A stretch of DNA of 64,000 bases from Aspergillus flavus (Eukaryota > Ascomycota > Eurotiomycetes > Eurotiales > Aspergillaceae): contig NC_092403.1 of the NCBI RefSeq assembly GCF_009017415.1, positions 3,162,001 through 3,226,000 of the forward strand, given 5' to 3'. Within the stretch, counting starts at the first letter, position 1. Each line of letters opens with the position of its first letter. Shown here in pieces: positions 1-12,803 of the stretch. Both the position numbers and the translations under genes were made by a program. The notes under the pieces were generated by a model, which saw only the letters and a program-made list of their open reading frames with translations, did no database searches and was not told the origin of the DNA.

Positions 1-492
1 GAACCGCGGCGGCCAACGAGCACATGGCTAGAACCCAATAAGCACAGTTCATGATATCAAAAAAATGAAAAGATATGCCGCTCTCAGCGGCTGACTTCAT
101 TACGTACACGCCATAAAGTAGAGTTGCCAAGGTTGTGACCATTTATGCGTGTGTTCGCGCCGAATGGCCGCCCTCTCATCTTCGGTCAGCTCTGGCATAT
201 TGTGGGCATCCTGAGGATTCTGCGAAATCAGGGCTCCTTTACGGAAAAGCTCCTTGTGGGTCTCCAGGCCATACTGGGCACAGAATCTGTCCACATCCTC
301 CATCAGCTGCTGGCGGGGAATGCCTTCCAGAGGGTTCTTGAAGACGGCGCTGAGCTTATTGGCGGGTCGGCCCTCGATGTCGTAAATACTCGAGCGCCTT
401 GGCTTCTCTGAATGTTCGGCTGTAGGAGAAACTTCATCCATGCCATCTGACTTCTTCTGGTGGCCGGCATCCGGTCCGAGTTCGTCTTTCAT
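1..492 (-). CDS. MFS sugar transporter, N-terminal part (runs off the window)
   Basis: Minus-strand start of a sugar-porter-type MFS permease. Exon 1 (492-110) encodes about 127 residues of acidic cytosolic N-terminus, with the family-typical stretches NPLEGIPRQQL, YGLETHKELFRKGAL and PELTEDERAAI before WSQPWQLYFMA. An intron at 109-28 (GTGTACGT...CTAG) restores the frame into MCSLAAAV, the start of the first membrane helix, and the gene then leaves the window at position 1. The long N-terminus ending in an LYF-x3-CSL-x-AAVQ-like entry to TM1 is known from fungal hexose/polyol permeases. Substrate cannot be read from this part. Family is well supported; the substrate is unknown. Confidence 0.8.
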
Positions 493-3400
493 CGTGAGGC
501 TCTATGGAACTTGGGGAAAGGAATAGAAGGGAAGTCTGAATAGCAGATCTAGCAGGGGAAAGGGGGTTTTCAAATGAGTATCAGGTATCCAAACTACAGA
601 AACACAGTAGTTCTAATTTCTGGAGTGGCTTCCAGGTAGTTAGCATAGCTTGGCGGAAATAGCTATGATACCTCACAAGAACAAGGTAAGGTGTCCACCG
701 TGAGATGCGGGGATGCGTGTCTGGCTTTATAGGACATATTGGGTAACAGCCTCAGCGAATGTCTTCATACGGCCAATCATATCATGGCCAATCAGACTGC
801 CTGTAAATTCTCTCAGTAGTCAGACGCGGCCCATGCCGCTACCAGATAATGGAGAGTGCGTGGACGGGGAATTCAGTCTACGAACCATGTTTTCCAATGG
901 TGTCAGAATACGAAACTCAGGCTCCATCCACCACTATAGCCATGCAGTTATAAGTGTTGCAGGCCAACAGCGGGATTGATTGTTTTCCCATACCCTGGAC
1001 GCTATGACTTTCCAGTGTGAGTCAGACAGTAGTAGTAATCAACTACGCATGGTGTTGGGCTGGTCTCAGCATCGCCGAATCAAACGAGACCAGACCGTAG
1101 CATATGTATACTACGGGGAAAGTGTCGGTCGTCATAATACAATCACGATTCATGGCAAAGTTGCACGGTCACTCCGTTTTGACGTATTAAAACGCCTTTT
1201 TCTAAGGAGATTGCCCCCAATCAGACGAGTTACCCCACACGAGCGATTTCCCCAACGCGGAACCCCGTGGGGGAATCGCAGTGAGAGAAAAGAAAAGTGG
1301 AGGGACATGCATGGTGGGGCACAAAGTAGTGCAATACACAGCGAGTCAGACCATGAGAAGGCCCCAGATGTTGAAAATAACAGTCCAACTGACATTGGCC
1401 GTTTCGACCTTCAAGACTAGTCATGAACTAAGCAACACGAAGCCTTTGGGGGGCCTGAGGCCAAGGATGATCTGCGGGGTGGCGTCCAATCACGTGTAGG
1501 CGGAGCCCTATCTCTTGCGTCATTGCATTTTGGGTCTGGCAACTTCGTGATGGATTGGCTCCCGTGGGCTTCCATGGGGCACGCCTGGTTAGAGGACTGT
1601 GACGTTCATATGATCGCTGCGGCGCCATGGGTCTGTTCGCCCCAATCACCTACGATTGTGGATATTGCCCGGTGGGGCAGAATCCCAGTAGGTATTAACC
1701 CCAGACTACTAGTAGCATTGTAACAAATCCAGTACCTCTAGCAGTCTCTCTCACGCGCGGCCAGGGCTCCACCTTCCAAACCAGGTTAACCTACGTGGTA
1801 TGCGGGGATTTATCCATTCATAATGCTGATGTCCCACTTTTCAAGTGGAAGAAAAACACCTGAAACATGGGGGAGACCAATCACTCTCAAGTCGGTCGCC
1901 TCCTTAGGCTCAGCAAGAGAGGCATCAGTATGGAGTAGAATATATATAAACATGTGCAAGCCTGTCCAATTGACCAACATATAAAAGGAGAAACACGGAA
2001 TACAACGTTCCAAGCCATTTCGCAGTCGTCAATCCATACATCACTACTGGTGGCCTTATTTAGCTCAATAGCCCCTCTCAAAACAAGGCTTCTGGCCCCA
2101 GGGGGGAAATATCGTATCATAGAAGGAATAGAAGCAGCTGGCGCGGAAATCTACTTAGCAGCATTCATAGCTAGTCGGGGTACAACAGTTCACGTCACAG
2201 TTTTACAGGTATATGAAAGAGTTTTGGAGTACTCCTGCACTCAGGATAACATAACTACCCGCTCACAACCCTAGCTAAATAACATGATGAAGGGGTGTCT
2301 CAAGGAAACAGAGCTTTGCTCACTAAATCCTTTCGTTATCGCCGTACTTAGTGGGCAAACTCTTCACCCCCCGTCACACAGATAAGTCATTCTGTGGACA
2401 GTAACGTACTTTATTTATATAGGATATCCGCAGGGCGACGGTGAAAACTATCGTACATTGTTTTGCATACTGAGGGAGAGCTTCAGAAAAAGGAACAAGA
2501 GGGACGTCAGGAAGGTAAACAATCTATTAGCCATAGTCCCTCGTAGCAACGATCCGCTACATCCACTTTGTTGGCATTACCTTGGGGCCTAGAATTTATA
2601 GTGCTACCCCTGTTCACATACACACCAACGGTGGCCGCGCACAGCTTTTTTAAAGCAATGTGTCGTAGAGAAATTATCACCCGAGAAAGTATTAGCCTTA
2701 CCCTGCTATTTTCCTAGGTCAACACCAGCTCCAGGAGCCAAGTTGAAGGGGCTCAGGCGGAAAGTATAAGCTCACAATCGAGTTTCGCACCAGGACTTGA
2801 AATTCGAGAGTCGCAATTTCTAGGCATTAGGAATGGAAATGCGAATGCTCGAGAATGGTAGGCAATATAACGCTCAGTGCCTGTACATATTTTTAGTTGG
2901 CAAGATACGTAGCCGATAACCCTGCCAACTAATATGAGACGTCAACACAAGTTCAAGGATCGATCGAACGGCGGATATGCCTTTACGTCTGTGTATTTGG
3001 GATTTGTCGATATCGAAAACTCTATTGATAGAGATAACAGAGTAGAAAATGCGGACGAGGAAGGAGAGAAAGGGACAGTGGCTGCGTGGGTGAATGAGTA
3101 GAAGTAGGTACGAATAAGAATACGACACATGCGGTAAGGAAACGTCAGAATACCCAACGCTAGTTGTATAAGGTCTCTAGCATCCGCCCAAAGGTCAAAT
3201 TCAGCGCTCGAGTGGCCTTCATGGTGGATTCGAGTTGCGCCTGTAGGAAGTGACATTTGAAGACATAGTACATTGTATACCACATTTCTCAACGTATGTC
3301 TCAATGCGCATGAGCCCACAGGCAGCTAGTATCTCCTGGTTCTCATCTTAAGAGTAATACCGCAGAAAGTGGAATCTAGCCATAGTACACAGGCAAATTA

Positions 3401-5281
3401 TTATATATTAGAGCAAAGCATGGATGAACACTGCAGCCTGTGATCCAAAGGGAAACCAATCGGCGCAAGGCAGAGTATCGATAACCGACAAGTTAATGTT
3501 TCCCCAGAACTAAACGGAGGTCTCTAGTTCTATGCGCTGATACATCTGAATCGTATACTGGACGTACCAACCGTCATATCAGAACTGACATCGGACGTCT
3601 ATATTCGTTCTAGCTAATTTATGTTTATCTACGTAATGCTCATTCATTCCACGGACCAAGAACAATCTAGCTGCCCGTCTTCAGGCAACATTGGTTCAGA
3701 ATTGACGGGCTGGATATAGTTAGCTGTGGATCCCAGCAATTTGCCCGAACAAACAAGGAAGGTCGGCTCCGTAACTGACTTCAAAGTTTATTAAATTGAC
3801 TAAAGTCGATTCTGACAATCATAGACATTAAAGTATTTCTCTTATTCAGGGCTCCACTGTGCCCCCTCGCTCTTATGCTAGGCATTCTGAGGCAATCATT
3901 AATAGATTGTTAATTCAGGGGGAAATGTCTACATACCGAGCTCGAAGCAGGTAGCTATATAAAATATCTCAATTGCTCAAATACATCTCGATTCTCGAGT
4001 TCCTTTATAAAAGAGTCCTTATGTTCACTTGTGAAATTGGATTGCATTTACAACATCGGATGTCCCTTTGGAGTAATGGCACGCGACTTTCCACTTCACA
4101 TAGCTGCCGAGGCTTCACCGATAACCTCCACTAATTTTCTTCTGAGAAAGAAAAGATCCACCGTGAATCTTCGAATTTTTGTTGCTCGCATCAATTACTT
4201 GTATGGGACATGGTGATCGGCACTCAGGGCCTGGCTAAGCCCAAGCAGGTTAGTCCTCCGCATGACCCAAAATAAGCTCATGCGCTCTGGCAAACCCTAG
4301 TCCACTAAGTTGAGACATAATTTCCTACGATGCCGAGATCCTGCGGCCGTGTGTCGATCACTAGGAGTTGCGTTGGTAAATCACTGATACTAAGGAGTGT
4401 GGTGATCCCTGCGAGGTAATGGTTTGGACTGCCGACGATGTGATACGACACTGACAAGAATAGCACATCTCCACCCAAAAAGTGTACTCTTTGCATCAGT
4501 CAACTTCTGGGGTAAACCTCATGATCTGCTCCCGCGCGGCCGGGGAATAAACTGCTTTGAGCTGCCTTGACGGACGAGTCCCGATGCCAAGAAAGAGGAC
4601 GAAAAGGGGGCACGCTTATCCTGGCACTTTGGCAACAGTGCTGTGGAGTCCTCGGTACTTGGCTGAACAGAGGGAAATTCAGAGAATGCACCGAATTTGT
4701 ATTTGAAAAAGCGATCTGACCAATCTTGATATGAGTAGTGCCGTGTTAGAGGCCGTCCCTTCGTCAGCTCTGCACACGCAGATGTTGAATTTCTTTGAAG
4801 AAACAACGTTTGATACTCTGGACTTGCAACTTTGACAACCCACACACGAAGTGTTGTGCGGCTGGCACAAGGACTGCAATCCACTGCGTAGAATCGAGCC
4901 TCAACAGTCATTTGCCAAGTAAATATGGGCCAACTCTGGGCGGTGCCTGAATCGTAATCTTCTCTGTTTCCGCGAAGCCGGACAGCCCAAGTCATCGTCT
5001 AAGGCTAGTTACAGAAAATGATTCCACAATAAAGGGTTCATCTACCGACCGATGAATGTGGCGATCATCGACCTTGGAGCCGTCCAATGATCCACTGACC
5101 CTAATAGGAATAGTACACCCATGAAGTTGACCGGGCCACAGGTGAAGATCGGTCCCTGCACCTGAGGGATTGACTAGCGAGAACCCTATTCTGTGTTACT
5201 CCTTCTTATAAGGTCACATAGCAGAGTTTGAACCACTGCTGGCCTCATGGCACAACACAGACTGCCGCTCATCTCATCAAA
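493..5281. other. Gene-free stretch with no recognisable gene
   Basis: The first part is the promoter side of the sugar transporter. The rest contains only short open frames without signal peptides, known motifs or plausible spliced continuations on either strand. The longest is a 158-codon frame at 4995-4519 (minus), which I could not assign. Base composition is ordinary (not A/T-rich like the right end), so this does not look RIP-mutated. It may hold old relics that I cannot recognise. Confidence 0.5.
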
Positions 5282-6583
5282 ATGGCGAATGATAAGAGTG
5301 AGGCGATTATCATCGTGACGTCCATCTTTCTTGCCCTGTCCTTGCTTGCAGTCAGCCTTCGATGCTATGTCCGACTACATCTCATCCGAGCCTTTGGAGC
5401 GGATGACTATATGATGGTCCTTGCGATGGCCTTCAATCTTGCATTCGCTATCTGTGGCATTGCTGGCGGCTCAACGGGGCTTGGAAAGAAGATGGACTAT
5501 TTTGCGGATAAACCGACTGACCTGAGAGACTCGTTGCGCGTATGCTCCCTGTTATGCTCCATGTGCCCTCATAAGACCTCTTTTTTATTCACCAGGTACT
5601 CATCCATTTTTAGTTCTGGTGGCTTGGGCAGGTATTCTACGCTTTGACGGGCACCGCCGGCAGGACTTCTATTGCGATTTCACTTCTGCGTATCACCATC
5701 GTCCGCGCACACCTGATCATTATCTATGCGACAATCGCCTTGAGTATCGCGGTTGGTCTACTTTTCTTCTTCGCGACCCTTGTCGAATGCCGCCCCATCC
5801 ATTACGTCTGGGATTATGGAATGAAGTCTCCACACTGCGTCAGCAAGGACTTTCTTCTGGATATCGTCTATACCCATAGTGTGATTGCTGCTTTGTGCGA
5901 CCTCACCCTAGGTATTCTACCTCTTTTCATGATCTGGAAGCTGCAGATGAATAGACGTGCGAAATTCTCTCTCGGAGCCATCCTTGGATTGGGCTGCTTG
6001 TGAGTTCATGAGCCATGACATGCATGACACGACCGAAGAGGGCATATGCTGATAGACTATACATGAGTTTAGGGCGGGAGCTGCTGTTGTAGTTCGTTTA
6101 CCATACAATGAAAAGTTCAAAGATCCGGACTTTCTCTGTAAGCACACTCTGTGATAGCAAGTAGGTAGGATTCTGTGGAATCCAACTAACAGTGCCATAG
6201 ATGCCACTGCCACCCTCTCTATCCTAGCGAATATCGAAGCCGGCCTCGGAATCACAGCCGGTTGTCTGTCGACCCTTCGGCCCCTCGTGCGAATGCTGCG
6301 CGATGGCAGTTCCGATCCGAGTCAAGGAAGAAATGCAGGATCAACCATCCCCTTGTCCCGGTCACTTCTTACTCGCAAAGAAAGGCAAAAGCGGTCCCAC
6401 CACGAATCTGGCACTTGCTGGGCGGATGTTCCGAATGACGGATATAAGAATATCACCACAACTACAATCTTAGGGAGGCGTGCGACGAAATGTGACAGTA
6501 GTGAGGAAAGTTTCTCCCCAAGATATCTTCCACCGACGGTGTCGGTGCAGAACACGTTCGAGGTATCTGTGGCGGAGCACTAG
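5282..6583 (+). CDS. Rhodopsin-domain (PTH11/SAT4-type) seven-TM membrane protein
   Basis: Four exons: 5282-5539, 5614-5999, 6073-6137, 6201-6583, giving 363 aa. All junctions are GT-AG and keep frame. TM1 follows the start directly (AIIIVTSIFLALSLLAV). Then come RCYVRL, the ADDYMM motif (DD at the end of the first loop, typical of the fungal rhodopsin-domain family), FWWLGQVFYALTG (exon 2 start), SIAISLLRI, LVECRPIHYVWD with the conserved extracellular Cys, and the AGAAVVVRLPY and DPDFLY-AT motifs spanning introns 2 and 3. The tail of about 90 residues is polar and Ser-rich. The family is known in plant-associated fungi as putative surface sensors or as uncharacterised membrane proteins; ligand and role here are not known. 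An in-frame ATG at 5228 would add 18 residues; I prefer 5282. Confidence 0.85.
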
Positions 6584-8447
6584 CAATGATTATGTCGAAC
6601 TTACGAAAGCGTACAGAACCTTCTGTAGGATAATATCTATTACTAATCACCTGTAATGTTTCTCTTGTTTAACAGACTAAGCAGGATGTCTCTTTGATCA
6701 TACTCCTGTGGACATACGAATAGTATCTCGCATAAAGGGTGTCTTTACTCAATCACCTCGATCTCGGCTATGATGCCGCCACAGATTTGTCCAGGGCATT
6801 GAGTGTCGGCAAATCGACAACAGTGGCAGAGATTTTGAAATCCAAGTAGGCCCCTCATTACTTGCCTTCGACCTCTAGAGGACCACAATCAGATAATGCT
6901 GATGACCCACATTGTAGCACCAAATAGATCCGCCTGGCCCGGACTGTTTCTAGGCCTCGACACCAACGGACCCACTAATAGCTACGGCCGTTCTTTCCTA
7001 CCAATAAGGGCCCGAAATGGCCTGGACATGCAGCATAAACCGCGTCGGAGGAACTAAATTAATCGTGCTGTACCGTGGCTGAGAAAGGAAATGTCACCCA
7101 AGACATGATCCAAGGAGATAGTTTGTTTCGGGGGGAACTTTCCATCTCTGTGGATAAGTAATTCTTCATACTTCATGCATGTCAATCGTTCATAGAACCT
7201 TGGTCGTACTTGCGAGAACCTCATCTCATGTGCTGGTCAGATACAAACTTGTAGAACCTTGGGGGAAACCTGGGATTATTTCGACTTCTGAAAAACGTAA
7301 CAGCCAAGAACCTGGAGTACTTTTGAACGTACTGGCCACTATCATTCGAAGACCGTCACTGATCCAAGGGTTCTGTCCTAGTGTCGGACACAGATTCTGG
7401 AAGAGGACTAACTGATGGCTATTTACAATGGAGTTTGTCTCGGTAAGTCAGATATGTACAGCACCGAGATCTTCTGGGGTAGCTGAGGATCCTGTAAGAA
7501 CTAAGAGATTAGGTTCTCCGTTTTTAGGTCTGGGTATCCATCAATGCGTTCAAATTCCAGGCTACCGATTGGATATAGATCTGGGCTCGGCAATTCCCCT
7601 TCTGGTGCAGGTAATCCTCGGTATGTGCTCTGGGCCGTGCGTTGGTTCGGCTGCCGAAGGATACATTATACGAACCTCGAGAACTAGTTGGCTCGATCAG
7701 CAATTCGATCATAGTATCCTTGAACTCTCTGGAGTGTAGGCTCTTCCATAACTCGTAATTCGACAGGGATGAAAGGATCGGTCTCAGAGGCGTTAGCCCT
7801 TGTTTTTGCAGCTGATCAAGGGCCTGAGGTATGAAACCATAGATTGACTTTGTTCATTGGCCGATAAGCATTCCAGAAAATGTCTCGTCCCTAATATACA
7901 CATAGCTCGGGTAGCTCGGTATAGTAAATGAGAAAATGCTTGATCTGTAAGATTGATTGACTGTGCACCGATTGAGAGTGCAGTCGGGGACTCCGTTGCC
8001 AATCGGCTTTATTCAGATTGAACGTTGTGCACGGTAGACAGAATTAGAAATCCACTCGAAAGGTTGTCGAGCTGTTGCGATACGTGAAGCTATCTGACTT
8101 GTCTGCAAAAGAAGACCCCCTTCAGCCGGAGAATTCCTGTTGAAAGTTACGAACGTAAATGTGCTTGCACCGCGATGATTGGTTGATCTTTTACCAAAGC
8201 CCCTGGTGAAATCCAATGAGTCTGGTTTGACTGCAATGTAAGAAGCAAGGGGTTGAGAAAATAGACACAACAAACACAGAACCCTTGGAATGCCAGACCA
8301 CGCAGCAAGGGAAGAAATGCAGTGGACCTGATGTTTAAAATGAACGAACCTATACCCTCATCAGATTGGCAATGGCTTCAATGACAAGTGCAGAATACTT
8401 TTAGCCATCTCCAGATCTTATAGCAAGCACAACCCAGGCTTCTTAGA
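6584..8447. other. Intergenic stretch, no supported gene
   Basis: Several short overlapping frames between 7180 and 7740 on both strands lack starts, motifs or splice continuity. The last few hundred bases are the promoter side of the PIG-L gene. No RNA gene or repeat was recognised. Confidence 0.5.
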
Positions 8448-9986
8448 ATGAAGACTTCATTTCTTCTCGCAGCCATTGGCTTCCTATACCGGCTACCATG
8501 TTCGGCTGCACAGACCCTGAACATCGTCGCGCATCAGGATGATGATCTACTGTTCCTCAGCCCCGACCTTCTGCATGAAATTCAAGGTGGCCGCAGAGTT
8601 CGCACAGTTTTCCTGACTGCAGGCGATGCAGGGGAAGTTTCTAGTGGCTACTGGGAGCAACGCCAGGCGGGCTCCCAGGCCGCATACGCGCAGATGGCCG
8701 ATGTAAGTGACATCTGGACGCAATCGGACGCTGGCATTGACGGGAAGAACATCCCCACCTTCACACTCGATGGGAATCCAGATATATCACTGGTCTTCCT
8801 CCAATTGCCCGACGGTAATGGCTACGGAAATGGATTTCCGAGTACCGGAAGTGTCAGTCTCCAGCAACTCTGGCAGTCGGAAATCAGTAGCATTCAAACG
8901 GTGAACGGATCGACCAGCTATACAAGTGACGAGCTTCTTGACACACTCGCTACTTTGATGAGTGATTTCAATCCTGATCGGATTAATACTCAAGACTACG
9001 CCCATGCTTATGGTGATAATGACCATAGCGACCACCACACCACGGCTTATTATGTGCAAAAGGCAGCCGAACGATACTCCACCACGCATACTTTGACAGG
9101 GTACACTGGGTATTCGATCGCATCGATGGCCCAGAACGTGTTTGGGGATGACCTCAACGCCAAGCAATCCGCTTTCTTCACATATGCTGCTCACGATTCG
9201 AAAGTTTGCCATGACTCAGCCAGTTGTGGTAATGGCAATGAGGCACAGTGGCTGCAGCGCCAGTATGCTGTCACAGGAGAACCAGTAACGAACGCCCGTC
9301 TCCTTAATAGTCGGCGGACGGTTGGATTAAGGGAGAATGTCGTGCTTGATGGTACGCAAAGTAGAGACCCCAACGGTGCCTCCCTTACTTATCAGTGGAC
9401 ACAGACTAGTGGAGCCGATGTCGTCCTCTCCAACGCCACAGCAGCGCGCCCGTCATTCACCAGTCCTAAATCGTCGGAAACACTGGGGTTCAGCTTAGTA
9501 GTCGGGAATGGAAATACAAGGAGTACGCCGGCAAAAGTGACGGTGGTTGCAACTAATCTAGAGAATGTCGCCCGCAACGCAACGGCGACCGCATCTTCGC
9601 AGAATTCTGACGGTGGCCAGACAGCGGAAAAGGCCCTTGACGGAATAATCGATGGTTATCCAGGAACAGCAACCACAGAATGGGCAACGGTGGGTGGAAA
9701 AGCTGGGAGCACTTTGAGGCTTACATGGGCCCAACCGCAGTCAATCTCCGAAGTCTATCTCTACGACCGTCCAAACGTCGATGACCAAGTTACTGGCGGT
9801 ATTCTTCAGTTTGATAATGGAAGTAACATTACCGTTCATGTACTAGACAATTATGGGAGACCCAACCGGATTCAATTCGAGGCGAAAACCACGCGAAGTC
9901 TCTTATTCATAGTAACGTCCGTTAGCCCGTCTACTCGTAATGTTGGCCTGGCAGAGATAGAGGTGTACGGGGCTTCATCCGGCTGA
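8448..9986 (+). CDS. Secreted PIG-L/LmbE-family deacetylase with Ig/PKD-like and F5/8C-like domains
   Basis: Single-exon gene, 512 aa. Residues 1-21 form a signal peptide (hydrophobic core, cleavage near CSAAQ). The catalytic domain begins at once with NIVAHQDDDLLFLSP: the AH-x-DD zinc motif of PIG-L/LmbE N-acetylglucosaminyl deacetylases at residues 28-32. A second metal-ligand motif, H-S-D-H-H, lies near residue 193-197. Residues about 285-375 look like an Ig/PKD-like beta domain (VLDGTQSRDPNGASLTYQWTQ). The C-terminal 140 residues resemble an F5/8-type (discoidin) carbohydrate-binding fold (NVARNATATASSQNSDGGQT, then a closing GLAEIEVYG). Family knowledge predicts deacetylation of N-acetylated sugars outside the cell; the exact substrate is inference. 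A GATA-like or other control site was not identified. Confidence 0.88.
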   Translation: MKTSFLLAAIGFLYRLPCSAAQTLNIVAHQDDDLLFLSPDLLHEIQGGRRVRTVFLTAGDAGEVSSGYWEQRQAGSQAAYAQMADVSDIWTQSDAGIDGKNIPTFTLDGNPDISLVFLQLPDGNGYGNGFPSTGSVSLQQLWQSEISSIQTVNGSTSYTSDELLDTLATLMSDFNPDRINTQDYAHAYGDNDHSDHHTTAYYVQKAAERYSTTHTLTGYTGYSIASMAQNVFGDDLNAKQSAFFTYAAHDSKVCHDSASCGNGNEAQWLQRQYAVTGEPVTNARLLNSRRTVGLRENVVLDGTQSRDPNGASLTYQWTQTSGADVVLSNATAARPSFTSPKSSETLGFSLVVGNGNTRSTPAKVTVVATNLENVARNATATASSQNSDGGQTAEKALDGIIDGYPGTATTEWATVGGKAGSTLRLTWAQPQSISEVYLYDRPNVDDQVTGGILQFDNGSNITVHVLDNYGRPNRIQFEAKTTRSLLFIVTSVSPSTRNVGLAEIEVYGASSG

Positions 9987-10979
9987 TCAATTCATGCGAG
10001 TTCGAGTATATGTCTGCCATGCCTTTTCGTCTGGTCCGAATATTTGGATAGATACAGCTTTGTACATACCGTCGCACTTTCAGCAATATATTTGCAATGT
10101 GGAGAAGCTCTTCAGTACTTCTGTACGTATCGCGGATCTATAAGCTCCAAGGGCCAGTGTAGGGTCTGCTCTTTAGAGACTGACCACCATGCTCGTGGTG
10201 AGCACCGAGTTTGTCGGCGAGTGGATTCCTGAAGGCTATCACCAAGCAGGGGTCGGAATTCCCTATGTCGTGATCCAAGCTTAAGATAACGGATGGTTAC
10301 TTATATTGTATCTAAAGAATGACTCACTAGTAACCGTGGTAACTCTATGGTTAACTTTTTGCGTCGGCTCCTTCGAGGCTATGGGTTCGAAATCCGCCCG
10401 AAACGCCAGATCATTTTTTTTTTCTTCTCAGTCGACCTCGTCTCTTTCCGGTCTTTTTAAATCCGTATATAAATCAGTATGTATTTCTAGTGTTTTCTAA
10501 TGATTTTTGTGAAGTTTCAAAGATGGTCGTTCTTCTGTTACTGGTTTTACACGTGTGTGGCTGTATACTTGGGGGATATATATATTTGCATCTGCAGAGG
10601 TTCTACGGAAGACTTGATTGGGAAGTCTGGCGCTGCTGGTCTGAAAACCGCCCTTACATCCCTCAAAATCGAAAGAGCAGAAGATACTTATCGCGAAGTC
10701 ATAAAATGGTATACATAGAGCCCTAGACTGTTGTCATTGTCCTTGAATGTGGAGGTATATACAAGGGCATGGTGCATGGCAGCCGGATATACATATACCC
10801 TCGACGGAGGATAGTGATATCGTCATCTCGCTCGGGATTGTCACCACACCGTCGGATTAGAAATCCACTTCTTCCCCACCCCCCGCTACGGTGTATATCA
10901 ATACCCTCCGTCTTCTCCGTCTTTCTCATCCTCTCCCTCCTCAGCGACCGCTTGAGATTAACCAACGAACAACTTCAGA
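9987..10979. other. Intergenic stretch; promoter side of the GST gene
   Basis: No coding sequence recognised. A GGTTCGAAATCC element followed by a long T run near 10382-10425 resembles a Pol III B box and terminator, but no cloverleaf can be folded around it (see rejected list). The pyrimidine-rich tract at about 10860-10945 directly upstream of the GST start is typical of fungal core promoters. Confidence 0.45.
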
Positions 10980-11763
10980 ATGACCACTCCAAAGATCACG
11001 CTGTATACCAACCACCGGTGTCCCTGGGCCCACCGTGCTCATATTGCCCTCAAAGAATTGGGACTGAACTACGAGGAAGTCATCATTGACCTGACCAAGC
11101 CACGAGAGCCATGGTATCTGGACATTAACCCGGTATGTGTACTGCTACGATGTCTACGCCGGCGAACATCCCCAGCATGCCCATACTGACATACAAACCC
11201 CCCTGCAGCGCGGCCTTGTCCCCTCGATCACCTACGGTGAGCACATCATCACGGAGTCTGCCGTTGTTGCCCAATTCCTGGCCGACGCCCATCCGTCGCA
11301 CCTCCTTCCTCCGTCCAACAGCGAGAACGGTGCCCTTCAACGCGCTCGTATCGCCTTCTTCGTCGACACCTTCTTCAGCAAGGTCCAACCCCACTTCCAG
11401 ACATCCTTGCGCGCCTCCATCACAGAGGAGCGGGACGCTGCCGCTGAGGCGCTCGTCGCTGCGATCAAATCAGAACTGGAGCCTCAGTTGCCGGAGGGTT
11501 CCGATGGCAAAGGTCCATTCTTTGGCGGTAGCGAGAAACTGACGTTGGCCGAGGTGCTGACCGGTTCATTCCTGCTGCGCATTCTCTCCTTCCACAGACA
11601 TGGTTTGCTGAGTGAGAAGCTTCCTAGCTTGCTGGAGGACACGCCGCGGTTCAAGCGGTGGGCGGAAGCAACGGTGCAGCAGGACAGTGTAAACTATATC
11701 TGGGACGAGAAGGTGTCGGCTGATGCGATCAAGGCCAAGCTGGCGGCGCTTGCCAAGAAGTGA
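10980..11763 (+). CDS. Omega-like glutathione S-transferase
   Basis: Two exons, 10980-11132 and 11209-11763 (intron GTATGTGT...CTGCAG), 235 aa. The N-terminal thioredoxin fold starts KITLYTNHRCPWAHRAHIAL: the Cys of the RCPWA motif is the position used as catalytic residue by omega-type GSTs (Tyr or Ser in most other classes). GLVPSI supplies the cis-Pro loop and ITESAVVAQFL the glutathione-binding E-S pair. The C-terminal helical domain carries ESA-to-FFGG-x-KLTLAEVLTG, equivalent to the conserved N-capping box. Omega GSTs act as glutathione-dependent thiol transferases and reductases in the cytosol. No linked detoxification genes are next to it apart from the NmrA-like gene 1 kb downstream. 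Confidence 0.9.
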
Positions 11764-12803
11764 ACATGGGGAGTGTCTATACGTTAGTTTTCCTGAAGAG
11801 AATGAATGAATGAATGAATCAATGGACGAACACAACAATGAAGTCCCGTGACCATCGGCCTCGCGCTCTTCCGGTTCCGGGAAGTGGGAATGTAAACAAG
11901 CCAACAGTGCAAACAGTGCAAAACACCGGCATGTCTGCCTGGGGCAACCAACCCATACATAGAGTAACAAACCTGACTCCACGAACCATCGGCATTTCAA
12001 CGATGTGGAATCTCCAGATCCTTGTCCACTGAGATCTCACCCCAGACCACAGCGTTTATGACTCGGAATTCACGGTAAATTAGTGGACGGCGTGATACCC
12101 TGATGCACAACCAAGAAATCCGGTTTGGCTGGGTGGCGAGGGCGCCAGTGATGAGTAGTTCGACACAGCTCATACCCATAATGAAAGGGATGTATTGTAC
12201 TTCCAGCTCATACCGAAACGAAGTGGTGTCGCCACTGGAGATTGGCTCTTTGGATAGCTCGCAGAGAGGTGATTCATGCTCAATATCCGGATTAGTTATC
12301 CAATCTACATGTTAGGGAAGAGATCACGGACAACAACAGTGTCTCGGTAGTTTTCGATCGCTAGGTATCTTGATGTTTCACCTAATAAATACAATGCTTG
12401 ACAAGCGCTCTAGTGACAACATGAACATCTTCCAACAAGGTGTCACTTGCTCACGGGACTTGCGCATACACAGCTATTTTACATGTAAACTGTCTGGGGA
12501 CTGCAGTGGCAAGATGCGGCGCTGGGTAAAGATACACAGAACATAGCCTTGCACGAAATCAATGTCCGCAGACGCATCCTGCCGATCCATGGACGAATCC
12601 ACGCAGTCAAGTGAGTCACAGCGTAGGATTGTCAGCACTAGTGCTTATTCTGCCAAGCCCGGTATTGCCAATGCGTCTGGGGTTTGAGGATTGTCCTCTT
12701 GCTCGGCTGGCCATTGCTCCTGTACGTTAAGGGCCGTATAAAGAAATCCTTCCCGGGCATCCGGCTTTCGCGTTGTGTACTTCCATTCCAAAGCTTCGAC
12801 ACC
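11764..12803. other. Intergenic stretch between GST and NmrA-like genes
   Basis: Contains a short GAAT tetranucleotide run just after the GST stop (about 11800-11820). No gene, RNA or mobile element was recognised; the antisense frames across 12640-12970 are shadows of the NmrA-like 5' end. Confidence 0.5.

Noticed and set aside
713..1420. Adjacent open frames of 88 and 146 codons on the plus strand
   Set aside because: No motif, no splice link, unusual composition, and they lie upstream of the transporter on the opposite strand; probably chance frames.
4519..4995. 158-codon minus-strand frame
   Set aside because: Longest frame in the left gene-free region, but no signal peptide, domain or plausible neighbours; cannot be told from chance.
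8787..9212. 141-codon antisense frame inside the PIG-L gene
   Set aside because: Shadow of a gene with intact zinc motifs.
10300..10430. tRNA-like element (GGTTCGAAATCC followed by a T run)
   Set aside because: The T-loop-like part pairs poorly and no acceptor stem or A box is found at the right distance.
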